DNA of 47,069 nucleotides from Verrucomicrobiota bacterium (GTDB lineage: Bacteria > Verrucomicrobiota > Verrucomicrobiia > Chthoniobacterales > UBA10450): the NCBI GenBank assembly GCA_003219195.1, contig QHPX01000083.1, positions 1-47,069 on the forward strand, read 5' to 3'. Made by a program: the position numbers and the translations under genes. Shown in pieces: positions 8,889 through 17,278 of this stretch. A model generated the notes under the pieces. The model did no database searches and was not told where the DNA came from. It saw only the letters and a list, made by a program, of their open reading frames with translations. Numbering within the stretch: the first letter of the stretch is position 1; every line of letters starts with the position of its first letter.

Positions 8889-9953
8889 ATGGCGACGTTC
8901 CACATTCTAAGCCAATACGTCTGGCCGGACGCTGCGCCGACCGGACTTTACGCGGAACATCTCGCGACGCGTTTGCACCAACAAGGCTGCGATGTGCGGC
9001 TGGTCGGTGGGCAGGGCAACTATCGAGCATTGGGCCGCGACAAGCCGCCGGTGCCGATTCTTCACCTCGAGCATTATCGCGGGCGACGGGGGAATCTCGC
9101 GCAGACGTTCATCGAGTACGCGTCAGTGAAACGCGCCTTTGCCAGTTACATCGACAACTTTGTTAGGTCAGCCGATGTGGTCGTTGTGACGAGCGCTCCG
9201 CCGAACACCGTCCAGCTCGCGAATCGCATCAAACGGCGTCGCGCGCGCGCGATTTACTGGTTGCAAGATTATTATCCGGAGCTCATTCGCGGCGTTCGCG
9301 AATACCCAACTTGTGGCCGTCGCGCTTTCAGTCGCTACTGGGATGGCCGGCTTTTACAATGGGACCGCGTGGTTAAGATCGGCGCGAACCTCGCGGGCCC
9401 AGCGCGCAATTCGGTTGTGATCCGCAACTGGCCGACAATCGCTTTTACAGAAGTTTCTGCGCCCGAACCCAAAACCGCACTCTACTCGGGAAATCTCGGT
9501 TATGGCCATGATGTCGGTTTGCTCGTCGGCGCATGCGAGCAATTGCGCGACCAGGGTTACAAGATCCGCATCCATGCGGATGGGCCAGGCGCACGCCAGC
9601 TTCCAGCCTGGCTGCAAGTGCAGCAGTTGCACAGCGATCCGGAAAAATTAAAAACCGAGTTGCTGCGACACGAAATTCATCTGGTCGCGGGACACCCCCG
9701 AATCCGCCGCGCCATCTTTCCTTCCAAAGTCTGGAACAGCATCGCGGCTGGGCGCCGATTGATCTGCACCGGCTTTGAAGGCGAAATGTTCGATGAACTC
9801 GAAGCGGCGAAACACGCACGCTTCGAGTCGCATCTCGATCAATGGGTGGATTTGATCTCAAGCGCAGGAACGTCTCTCGCGACGCAACCCGACACACTAC
9901 AAGCGAAGCCGGCTGAGTTAGTGCCAAATCTTGGGCCGGCCGCGATCGCATGA
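8889..9953 (+). CDS. family 4-like (GT-B) glycosyltransferase
   Basis: A 354-residue soluble protein whose N-terminus (SQYVWPDAAPTGLYAEHLA) matches the opening of WcaI/WbuB-type family 4 glycosyltransferases, where the first loop follows the acceptor-binding strand. The second half has a GNLGYGHDVGLLV donor-domain start and an IRIHADGPG strand. The usual donor-binding E-x7-E motif is not clear near SKVWNSIAAGRRLICTG, so donor specificity cannot be given. Its stop overlaps the next start by four bases (ATGA), so it is translated with the flippase gene, which points to assembly of a lipid-linked surface glycan. Confidence 0.75.
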   Translation: MATFHILSQYVWPDAAPTGLYAEHLATRLHQQGCDVRLVGGQGNYRALGRDKPPVPILHLEHYRGRRGNLAQTFIEYASVKRAFASYIDNFVRSADVVVVTSAPPNTVQLANRIKRRRARAIYWLQDYYPELIRGVREYPTCGRRAFSRYWDGRLLQWDRVVKIGANLAGPARNSVVIRNWPTIAFTEVSAPEPKTALYSGNLGYGHDVGLLVGACEQLRDQGYKIRIHADGPGARQLPAWLQVQQLHSDPEKLKTELLRHEIHLVAGHPRIRRAIFPSKVWNSIAAGRRLICTGFEGEMFDELEAAKHARFESHLDQWVDLISSAGTSLATQPDTLQAKPAELVPNLGPAAIA

Positions 9954-11314
9954 AGAATTTTTCGACGACGATTGTCTCGAACGGCGGCTGGTCGTTACTC
10001 AACCACGTTGTGCGCGTCGGATCGCTCGCGGCGGTCATTATCGCGTTGAGTCGCCATTTTGGTCCGCAACGATTTGGCGCGCTCGCGGTCGGCCTCGCGC
10101 TCGTGCGAGTGTTTGCCGTAGTGGCGAGTTTCGGACTCGACCGCGTCGTGGTTCGCCATCTTGTCGATCAAGAGGAACGCAGCGCCGCCATCGTGCGCGA
10201 AACATTCTGGCTCAAACTCGGCATCGCGCTTCTGAGCTACCTGGCCATGCTGGGATTGATTTTCATTTTCGAACGCGGCAACACGTTGCTGCTTTGCATC
10301 GCTGCGCTGGCCGGCGGCGGATTGCTTTTCCAAGCTTGCGATGTGTTTGATTACGCGTTCCAAGCGCAGGGTCGCTTTCCACTGAGTTTTTTGGGACGCG
10401 GTGTTCCGATTTTGCTGAGCACGGCTCTGAAGCTCGCCGCGATACTCGCAAACGCGCCGCTTCTTTTCTTCGCTGCGCTGGAAACAGTTGAAGCCGCCCT
10501 TATCGGTACCGCGCTGTACTTCATTCACCGGCGAAGCGGCTCGCGGAGTACCGTGTCGATCTTGGCAACGACAGTTGTCTGGCCGCGTCTCATCGCGGAA
10601 GGATTCCCGCTGTTTCTCGGCGCTCTTGCGGTGATGATCTACATGCGATCGGACATTATCATGCTTGGGAAAATGGCTGGCTACCAAGTGGCTGGGATCT
10701 ACGCCGCGGCATCGCAAATTTCCGAGGCGTGCGCGTTGCTCCCGATGGCGTTGATGCCGCCGCTTTTTCCCGTTTTGGTGCGGTGGCGTCGGCTCGGTCC
10801 CGATTTTTACAAACGTCAATTCGAGCGCCTATTTCTTATCGCCGCTACCGGCGGGTTTGTGTTTTCGCTAAGTTTAACTTTTGCCGCGCCCGCATTCGTC
10901 ACTGTCCTTTTTGGACCCAACTATCTTCCCGCCGCGAATGTTCTTGTCGTTCACGGATGGACGATTCTGTTCATTTTTATCGGCATCACCCAAAGCGGAT
11001 ATGACATAACCGAAGGCCTGACTTGGTTCGCGACTTTTCGAACTTTCACCGGCGCCGCGCTTAATATCACCTTGAATTTGCTCCTCATTCCAAAACACGG
11101 CGCAGTCGGCTCGGCCGTGGCCACGTTGGTCGCGCAGATTTTCTCGTCGGTTTTGCTGAACGCGCTCCATCCGAAGACGCGGCCGATCCTGCGCATGCAA
11201 TTAAAGTCGATCCTGCTCTTGCCGGCATTGCGCGCCGTGTACGGCAACGTGCGCGCGCGACAACCCGCGAATTGGCAGGAAATCGGGAACGGAGTGACAC
11301 TGGCCGATGGTTAG
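9950..11314 (+). CDS. polysaccharide flippase, Wzx/oligosaccharide-flippase type
   Basis: A 454-residue integral membrane protein with about 12-14 hydrophobic segments and the family's opening (SNGGWSLLNHVVRVGSLAAVIIALSR, shown in part). Members move lipid-linked oligosaccharides from the cytoplasmic to the periplasmic face. The gene starts within the stop of the preceding glycosyltransferase and ends inside the next, decayed, glycosyltransferase reading frame, so these genes were once one operon. No polymerase (wzy) is recognised nearby, although one of the GT-C-like proteins might fill that role. Confidence 0.85.
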   Translation: MKNFSTTIVSNGGWSLLNHVVRVGSLAAVIIALSRHFGPQRFGALAVGLALVRVFAVVASFGLDRVVVRHLVDQEERSAAIVRETFWLKLGIALLSYLAMLGLIFIFERGNTLLLCIAALAGGGLLFQACDVFDYAFQAQGRFPLSFLGRGVPILLSTALKLAAILANAPLLFFAALETVEAALIGTALYFIHRRSGSRSTVSILATTVVWPRLIAEGFPLFLGALAVMIYMRSDIIMLGKMAGYQVAGIYAAASQISEACALLPMALMPPLFPVLVRWRRLGPDFYKRQFERLFLIAATGGFVFSLSLTFAAPAFVTVLFGPNYLPAANVLVVHGWTILFIFIGITQSGYDITEGLTWFATFRTFTGAALNITLNLLLIPKHGAVGSAVATLVAQIFSSVLLNALHPKTRPILRMQLKSILLLPALRAVYGNVRARQPANWQEIGNGVTLADG

Positions 11315-11695
11315 CGCGCTCACCACGCCCGTCGCATTCATCATTTTCAATCGGAAAGTGCGGCTATTCGCGCAGCGCAGCCGCCGCAGAGTGTTTGTCA
11401 TTGCGGATGCTCCGCGACCCGGAGTTGAAAACCGATGCCGTGACACGCGCAATTATCGACGGCGTCGATTGGCCATGCCAATTGTTACGCGCAAGATCGA
11501 GAGGTTGCGATGATCGGTGCCGATGCAGTTCCCGTTGCGTCATCCGAAAGAAAAATCGTGAACGCGACGGCCGATCGTTACGTCCAGGAAAATTTCTTCG
11601 AGGGAATTACTCGCTGGCAACGTTTATACTGGAAGCTGCGCCTGCCGTTGCCAATCTGGCTCGTGCGCCGCGTGCTGCGCGGGCTCGGCCGCTGA
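11307..11695 (+). pseudogene. decayed glycosyltransferase (family 2-like)
   Basis: An ATG at 11307 overlapping the flippase stop opens a protein beginning VSALTTPVAFIIFNR, typical of a small family of putative sugar transferases. The homologous text then jumps between frames: AAIRAAQPP in a second frame, RVFVIADAPRPG in the first, and DAVTRAIIDGVDWPC in the third. A separate open stretch (11510-11695) ends LYWKLRLPLPIWLVRRVLRG, which may be the surviving C-terminus. At least three frame changes and a missing middle make this a pseudogene. The identification rests on my recall of the family. Confidence 0.65.
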
Positions 11696-11731
11696 GGTAA
11701 AGCTCCCGTCCGATCGGAACAGCCGCACCTG

Positions 11732-12805
11732 TTACGCCCCGCGCACTTCATCGAGAACTTCCAGGTATTTTCCTGCCGCCTCGACCCAGGTCGTGCGGCT
11801 TGCCCACTTACGGAAATCCTGCTTGGGCGCGATACGAAGCGCGAGAATTGTTTCTGTCCAAACCCTCGTCTCGAGCGGAAGAACGTACGGATAGTCGCTC
11901 GGCACGGTCTCCGTCAAGCTGGTGCGATCGCTCACGAGCGCAGGGCAATTGGCAAGCAACGATTCCTGTGCCGTTAGGCCAAACCCCTCGTAGAGCGATG
12001 GCAGAACCGAGCAGAGCGCGGATTGGTAATAGAGCGCAAGTTCTGAGCGCGAGAGCCTCCCAGTTATATAAATTTCCACCCCGTGAGCTTTGCAACGCGC
12101 AATTGAAGAGCCGAGCGCTCCCAAGCCTGATCCGAGTGTAAACACCAGCGGGATTTCTCGCAGTCGCGCATCCTCGCGCCACATTCGAAGTAAAAATTCG
12201 TGGTTCTTGTGCGGCCACGCGTTTGCCGCATAGAAAACATGCGGCTTCGCTGGGACAATCGCCGCTGCTGGCGACGGCAACGGAATAGGAGCTAAAGGGA
12301 TGACAGTTGATTCCACCCCATAATACCACCGGATACGTTCCTGACTGAATTGCGAGCTGGTGACGACTGCGCACCGCTTGAGAGTTCGCGGGATCATAAA
12401 TCTTCGAAGCTTGCGCTCCAAGAATGGAACGCAGAGGGGAAAGTCGCGATCGAGTGTGTCGTGGATCGTGACCACGCCTTTCCCGTTGAAGTGGAAAGGC
12501 AGCATTGTTCCGAAGGGGAACCATGTCACCCCTTCGCGTGGCAAACCCTTGCCGCTCACACCGAGCCGCAACATCGCTGCTGCTTTTGCCGCGTTTCCCC
12601 GCATCTTCCCGGTGCGAATTTCCACGATTCGGCCTCGCCACTGCGGAAAAAAAGTCGCGGTGTTTTCGTTCAGATAAATTCGAACGTTCGGGTGCAGCCG
12701 GAGAAAATTTCCGATCAACTGAATCATCACCTCGCCCGCGCCGCCTACAGTGTCCGGTTCAAAATTTGGAGCGACGATGTTCAGCAGCCATCGATCGTTC
12801 TTCAT
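11732..12805 (-). CDS. family 4 glycosyltransferase
   Basis: A GT-B fold glycosyltransferase, cytosolic, convergent with the decayed gene. The donor-binding domain carries the classic SLYEGFGLTAQESLLANCPALV block, with the E-x7-E glutamates of the family, preceded by FYAANAWPHKNHEFLL. The N-terminal part has NIVAPNFEPDTVGGAGEV, where the glycine-rich loop binds the acceptor side. ATG 12805 (MKNDRWLLN) is preferred since the strand begins right after it; an extended frame to 12973 adds 56 low-complexity residues unlike the family. Acceptor and sugar are unknown. Confidence 0.82.
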   Translation of the reverse strand: MKNDRWLLNIVAPNFEPDTVGGAGEVMIQLIGNFLRLHPNVRIYLNENTATFFPQWRGRIVEIRTGKMRGNAAKAAAMLRLGVSGKGLPREGVTWFPFGTMLPFHFNGKGVVTIHDTLDRDFPLCVPFLERKLRRFMIPRTLKRCAVVTSSQFSQERIRWYYGVESTVIPLAPIPLPSPAAAIVPAKPHVFYAANAWPHKNHEFLLRMWREDARLREIPLVFTLGSGLGALGSSIARCKAHGVEIYITGRLSRSELALYYQSALCSVLPSLYEGFGLTAQESLLANCPALVSDRTSLTETVPSDYPYVLPLETRVWTETILALRIAPKQDFRKWASRTTWVEAAGKYLEVLDEVRGA

Positions 12806-13220
12806 CGGAGCGCCGTATCGCCGCGATCGCTGTGCGAGTTGACTAACGGCGCCTTCTTTTCGGTCGAGTTGATTCATCTCGGCGCTGTCAACGTTTAGCG
12901 ACTGTCGATGTTGCGGCGGCAAAGAAGGTTGGTGCGCGATCCGATAGCAGGCGAGTAGCGCCCGAACCGGCACGGCGCAAACCTTCGGGCCAAAACTCGA
13001 TGAAGATCGTTAGGCGCAAACTTTCTCGCAAAATCCGCTGCATCCCTTTCAAGCTTTTAGTCGGCAATAAAAAGGCAGAGCTTCAAGACGCAAATCAGGG
13101 ACTACCCGCTTTTTTGTGCGCACGAGATACTCCAACAGTCGATTCAGCATGGGCAGGGCGATCCCCGTTTGTGCGGCAGATTCGCTACTCGAAAACTGAA
13201 TGTCTTGATCCGCATGCATC
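12806..13220. other. intergenic region without a supported gene
   Basis: Between two minus-strand glycan genes lie 415 bases with no convincing gene. A minus-strand frame (13049-13288) contains an FNSDEANKMHADQDIQFSS-like stretch, overlaps the end of the upstream membrane protein in another frame, and has no recognisable homology. Some of this may be decayed coding sequence. A promoter for the family 4 glycosyltransferase should lie here. Confidence 0.5.
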
Positions 13221-14981
13221 TTATTTGCCTCGTCCGAGTTGAAAAGGATCGCGTGCGTAGCCATTGCTGCGGGTGGTGAACATGCCAAGTCGCGTCAAAT
13301 CATCACGCGTGATGAAGCGCACGCTGCCGGCTTTTTCGAGAACGGCGATTGCCGCGGGTGTGAGGGCGAAAATGGAAACAACGATTGGGCGCTTTTCCAG
13401 GAAAGGATCGTTGCGAATGAGATCGGCCGAGTACCAGGCATCGCGCGCATCGAGTGCAACGATGTCTTGCGGCATGGCATGAACCACAGCGGCCGTCCGT
13501 GCGTATGGCCTAATGAACGTCTCTGCTTGCCAGCAACGCAGCGGAAGTTGAACGAAGATCGACATGGCGACGCCGGCCAGGACGAACGTTTGCGCGCTGC
13601 GCTCGCCAATTAAGATCGACAATCGATTGAAGCCGGCGACGGCGACAATCACAAAACAGGCAAGCGCGCCGTGAAAATAGCGGTAACCCCAGCCATGGGC
13701 TTGATCGAGATAGAAGAAGAAATAAAAAACGAAGGTCAAAGCGCAGCTCAGGATGGCGTCTTGCACGATCGGTTGTCCTTTCAAGAACTGTTTCGCTCCG
13801 AGAAAAGCCAAAAGCGGAGTGGCCAGCGAAGCCCACGCGATGATCAAGAGTAGATTCATCGACTGAATAATTGGCATGCGCGGATTGAGAAATTTGAACA
13901 CGGAAACAACCCCGCCGCCGCTTGGTGCTTGATAATGTTCCCGCCAAAGGAACCAAAGCGCGCAGCCGGCGAAATAAATCACCGCGAAAATCACAATCGG
14001 ACGCCAGCGCCGTTGCCATACGAGCCGAAGAAGAAACGGCAGGGCAAAGAGCGCGTGCACAATCGGTTGGTGCAGGCCAATGGCGAGCACACCGACGAAG
14101 GGCGCCAAATAGAACCGGCGTCGATCGGGTCGCGAATAGAGCCAAAGCCAGATTGTGTTCAGCGCCAGATGCGCCGGCATGGCGTAGGCTGTCATCGACA
14201 TGAGCAAAAACTGCGATGAACTCACGAGCAGACCAATTGCAACCAGCGCGTTCGTTTTCGATTTCGGCCAAATGTTTCGCGCTGCTCCGTAAAGAGCCAG
14301 AACGGTCACTGCGGCGAGGAACGGATTGAGCAATGTTTGCAGGTCGGCACTTTGAAAGACCGCGCGCATCGCGGCATAGACGGGCAGGTAAGTCGCTTTC
14401 CACGAGTGGGTGGCAGGCAGGTAGTCCGCGAATGTCGGTTTGATGACGCGAACGGCATCGCGCCATTGCGCCGGAACTTCAGCCGTGACTCTTCCACGCA
14501 GAAAAATTTGCGCTTGAAAATCAGCCATGTTCTCGTCGGCGGTCAGCGCATAGTTGTGACAAACCAAATGCGTTCCGATCGCGCAAATCGCCAGGGTTGC
14601 AGTGGCGATGAGACCGATGATTAATCCCGGCCGCGCAAGCCGCGGCAGCGAGATAGCCGGGGCCCCGCGTGCGAGCCAGATGATCGTCGCGCCAGTAAAT
14701 GCGATTACAATCGCGAGCCCGGCCGGTTCATTTCTGGCAAAGAGAACATAGAAAACGTTGAACCAATCGCGCGGATCGGGATTGCCTAGTCGCGTCGTGC
14801 CGAGCCAAAGACCGAGCGCGATTCCGATCAGGCAAAAGATCGCCACTCCGCAAAGGATCTGAACCGGGCACCGGGCCGATATTCGCGTCGATTGTCTGCC
14901 GATTCCGCTGATTTTCGCTTCGGAGGAAACTACAGAAACTTCGGGCAAAACTGCGGTGTGGGTTTGAGGCGCAGAAAACAT
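13221..14981 (-). CDS. multi-pass membrane protein, GT-C/family 39-like glycosyltransferase
   Basis: About 586 residues with some 11-13 transmembrane segments. The first large extracytoplasmic loop holds TADENMADFQAQIFLRG, placing an acidic pair after the first segments as in family 39-type GT-C enzymes that use polyprenyl-phosphate sugars. A C-terminal soluble domain follows. ATG 14981 (MFSAPQTHT) is chosen; a TTG at 15029 is less likely. The gene diverges from the neighbouring GT-C gene, leaving about 100 bases for two promoters. An exact 12-mer copy lies at 13612-13623. Exact substrate unknown. Confidence 0.65.
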   Translation of the reverse strand: MFSAPQTHTAVLPEVSVVSSEAKISGIGRQSTRISARCPVQILCGVAIFCLIGIALGLWLGTTRLGNPDPRDWFNVFYVLFARNEPAGLAIVIAFTGATIIWLARGAPAISLPRLARPGLIIGLIATATLAICAIGTHLVCHNYALTADENMADFQAQIFLRGRVTAEVPAQWRDAVRVIKPTFADYLPATHSWKATYLPVYAAMRAVFQSADLQTLLNPFLAAVTVLALYGAARNIWPKSKTNALVAIGLLVSSSQFLLMSMTAYAMPAHLALNTIWLWLYSRPDRRRFYLAPFVGVLAIGLHQPIVHALFALPFLLRLVWQRRWRPIVIFAVIYFAGCALWFLWREHYQAPSGGGVVSVFKFLNPRMPIIQSMNLLLIIAWASLATPLLAFLGAKQFLKGQPIVQDAILSCALTFVFYFFFYLDQAHGWGYRYFHGALACFVIVAVAGFNRLSILIGERSAQTFVLAGVAMSIFVQLPLRCWQAETFIRPYARTAAVVHAMPQDIVALDARDAWYSADLIRNDPFLEKRPIVVSIFALTPAAIAVLEKAGSVRFITRDDLTRLGMFTTRSNGYARDPFQLGRGK

Positions 14982-15080
14982 CGACGCAAAGGGTTGATGG
15001 ACGACTGGGAAGCAGTCACCGGGCCACAAAGCCGGTTGGCGATGGTTTCGGGCCGAAAGATCGATAACTGAAAGATCGAC

Positions 15081-16340
15081 ATGTCGCGCATGGGAAGTGC
15101 AGTGTTTGATTGCATGAACATCGACGGACGGGCTTCATCACATCGAGTGGGGAAGTCATCCCTCGCCCTAATGTTTGTCATCCTTAGCGCGGGAATTTTC
15201 CTGCGGGCGTGGCCGACCGCGGGCTTTCATGGCGTCGGCTACGACGAGGGCATCTATGCTGGTTATGTCGAAACAGCGCTAAAGGAAGGCATCTGGAATT
15301 ATCCGGACATCGTGCGCGCTTACGTAAAATGGCAAGAAGAACGTTCCGACGCAGTCGTGCCGGCGACACGCATTGGGTTTTTGTTGCCCGCGAGCGCTTT
15401 GGCCGCAATTAGCCGGCTCGATCCACTCACTGCGCTACGATGCGTTTCGCTCGTTTCGAGTGTTCTTTTACTGTTCGCTACTGCGATCATCGCCTATCGG
15501 CTTGGCGGCAGCGAGCGCATGCTGCTCTTAACCGTGTTGATGGCGGTAGCGCCACTACAGATTCATTTGGCGCAACGTTCGTTGGTAGATGGTTACTTCG
15601 CATTCTGGGCGGTGCTGTGCGCGTGGTTTCTCTGGGAAAATTTGCAAGCGCCGAAGCACAAAGGGTGGCTGGCGGGCTACGGCGCCAGCCTCTTCGTTCT
15701 CGTGCTAACGAAAGAAAATGCCGCATTTGTTTTTGCAGCGTTGATCATCGTGTCAATTGTCTTCGCAGTTTTCAAACTGGGCCGCGGGAGCGTTTTCTTA
15801 TTTGTGGTAAGCCTCCTCGCCCCAGCGCTCGCGGTGTTGACACTGGCCGCGCTGGTGGGCGGAGTAGGCGAGTGGATTTGGTTCTATCGGATGTTTGTGC
15901 AAAAATCCGCCGCACTGAGCTATCCAATTCTTTTTCAAGACGGCGCCTGGTACCGTTACCTGATCGATTTCACTTTGCTCTCGCCTTTGGTTGCAGTTCT
16001 CGCGCTGGGTGCCTTGTTTCAGATCGACAGGGAATCACGACCAGATGTCTTTTGGGCGCTCCTTCTCGGAGCAAGCTACCTCGTAATGTCCGCTGTGCCA
16101 TTTGGAATGAGCTTGCGCTTTGCTGCCTATTGGGACTTGCACTTGCGTTGGCTCGCTTTATCGCAGGTGCTCCAGGTGGCGGAGAAGCTTCCACGAATAA
16201 GGCCGCTTTTCGCTCTGGCAGGCGTCATTTTGATCTTGGCCGCCGTGGACCTGTTTCAGTACTGGCGCTACTTCGTGCACGCACAGATTTACGATCCGGT
16301 CTCGTTTCAATTGCTGCACGCTTCACGATTAATCAAGTAA
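15081..16340 (+). CDS. GT-C/family 39-like membrane glycosyltransferase
   Basis: A 419-residue protein with about 9-10 membrane segments. After the first one (SSLALMFVILSAGIFLRAW) comes GVGYDEGIYAGYV, the Asp-Glu motif of ArnT/PMT-like GT-C transferases that binds the polyprenyl-phosphate donor. The soluble C-terminal domain is almost absent. The start codon ATG 15081 lies at the end of a partial 12-mer (AAGATCGAC-ATG); another ATG at 15090 would serve equally. The following gene, a DPM1-like synthase, is the expected supplier of its lipid-linked sugar. Confidence 0.72.
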   Translation: MSRMGSAVFDCMNIDGRASSHRVGKSSLALMFVILSAGIFLRAWPTAGFHGVGYDEGIYAGYVETALKEGIWNYPDIVRAYVKWQEERSDAVVPATRIGFLLPASALAAISRLDPLTALRCVSLVSSVLLLFATAIIAYRLGGSERMLLLTVLMAVAPLQIHLAQRSLVDGYFAFWAVLCAWFLWENLQAPKHKGWLAGYGASLFVLVLTKENAAFVFAALIIVSIVFAVFKLGRGSVFLFVVSLLAPALAVLTLAALVGGVGEWIWFYRMFVQKSAALSYPILFQDGAWYRYLIDFTLLSPLVAVLALGALFQIDRESRPDVFWALLLGASYLVMSAVPFGMSLRFAAYWDLHLRWLALSQVLQVAEKLPRIRPLFALAGVILILAAVDLFQYWRYFVHAQIYDPVSFQLLHASRLIK

Positions 16341-16398
16341 GGAGCCGGTCCCGGCTGATGAGGCGCAATGGCATATCCTCTGCTGCTCTGAACGGGAC

Positions 16399-17244
16399 AT
16401 GGTTACTCTTGCCCCCGGGCCGCTTGTCGATGCGAACCAGCGCGTCCACGCTCTCTGGAATCGCACGGCAAATTTTCCAAGCGAACAAAGTTGCGTCGAT
16501 TTGACGCTCGTCTTGCCGACATACAACGAGCGTGAAAACCTTCCCCTGCTTTTTGGTCAAATTGACCACGCCCTTCAGGGGCTGTGCTTCGAAGTCATCG
16601 TGGTGGATGATGATTCACCGGATCAGACGTGGGCAGTAGCGCAAAAATTCCAGAAGCGATATCCGTGGTTGCACGTAATCCGGCGGCGCCAGGTCCGCGG
16701 ATTAAGCTCCGCTGTCATCTGCGGATTTCGTCATGGCCGCGGAAGGATTTTGGGGGTAATGGACGCGGATCTGCAACACGACGTCGCGCTTGTGCCGGCG
16801 CTGTTGGAGGAGACAGCCCATGCCGAGTTCGCGGTCGCGACCCGGCGCGCTGCGGGCGGCAGCGACGGAAAATGCTCGCGATTCCGCCGCTTTGGAAGTG
16901 CGATTGCGACGATGCTGGCGCGCTTTCTGGCCAATGTTCCTTTTTCGGATCCGATGTCGGGCTTTTTCGCGGTGCGTCGCGAAGTGTTTGAATCGATTGA
17001 TGACGGCGATCTTCACCCGCGTGGCTACAAGATTTTGATCTATCTTTATGTGCGGGCCGTTCACCGTTTTGGGAAAAGCGCGATTCGCCTTCGCGAGCTT
17101 GGTTATCACTTCGCTAATCGCCAACGCGGACAAAGCAAACTGACTGCGAGCGTCATGCTCGACTATTTTCTGATGCTCATGGAATTGCGATTCAAAACGC
17201 CATTTCGAGTTGCACGACCGCGATGGTCGCACGCGGTTTTTTGA
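16399..17244 (+). CDS. dolichol/polyprenyl-phosphate mannose synthase-like glycosyltransferase (family 2)
   Basis: Makes a polyprenyl-phosphate-linked hexose from a nucleotide sugar at the cytoplasmic membrane. The full DPM1 pattern is visible: LTLVLPTYNERENL at the start, IVVDDDSPDQT, the catalytic MDADLQHD, DPMSGFFAVRR, the GYKILIYLYVRA block and RQRGQSKLT near the end. It has no membrane segments, as in short DPM1 forms, and is about 281 residues, some 40 longer than typical because of a divergent N-terminus; a start nearer residue 32 is possible. It lies 58 bases after the GT-C gene, consistent with paired donor synthesis and transfer. Confidence 0.85.
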   Translation: MVTLAPGPLVDANQRVHALWNRTANFPSEQSCVDLTLVLPTYNERENLPLLFGQIDHALQGLCFEVIVVDDDSPDQTWAVAQKFQKRYPWLHVIRRRQVRGLSSAVICGFRHGRGRILGVMDADLQHDVALVPALLEETAHAEFAVATRRAAGGSDGKCSRFRRFGSAIATMLARFLANVPFSDPMSGFFAVRREVFESIDDGDLHPRGYKILIYLYVRAVHRFGKSAIRLRELGYHFANRQRGQSKLTASVMLDYFLMLMELRFKTPFRVARPRWSHAVF

Positions 17245-17278
17245 GCGGAGAGCTTGGTAATTGCGATACAGCCAACTG

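Noticed and set aside
12806-12973. N-terminal extension of the family 4 glycosyltransferase
   Set aside because: Low-complexity residues before the normal first strand; a later ATG fits the family.
13049-13288. Minus-strand 79-residue frame
   Set aside because: Overlaps the end of a real membrane protein gene in another frame and shows no family, signal peptide or ribosome binding site.
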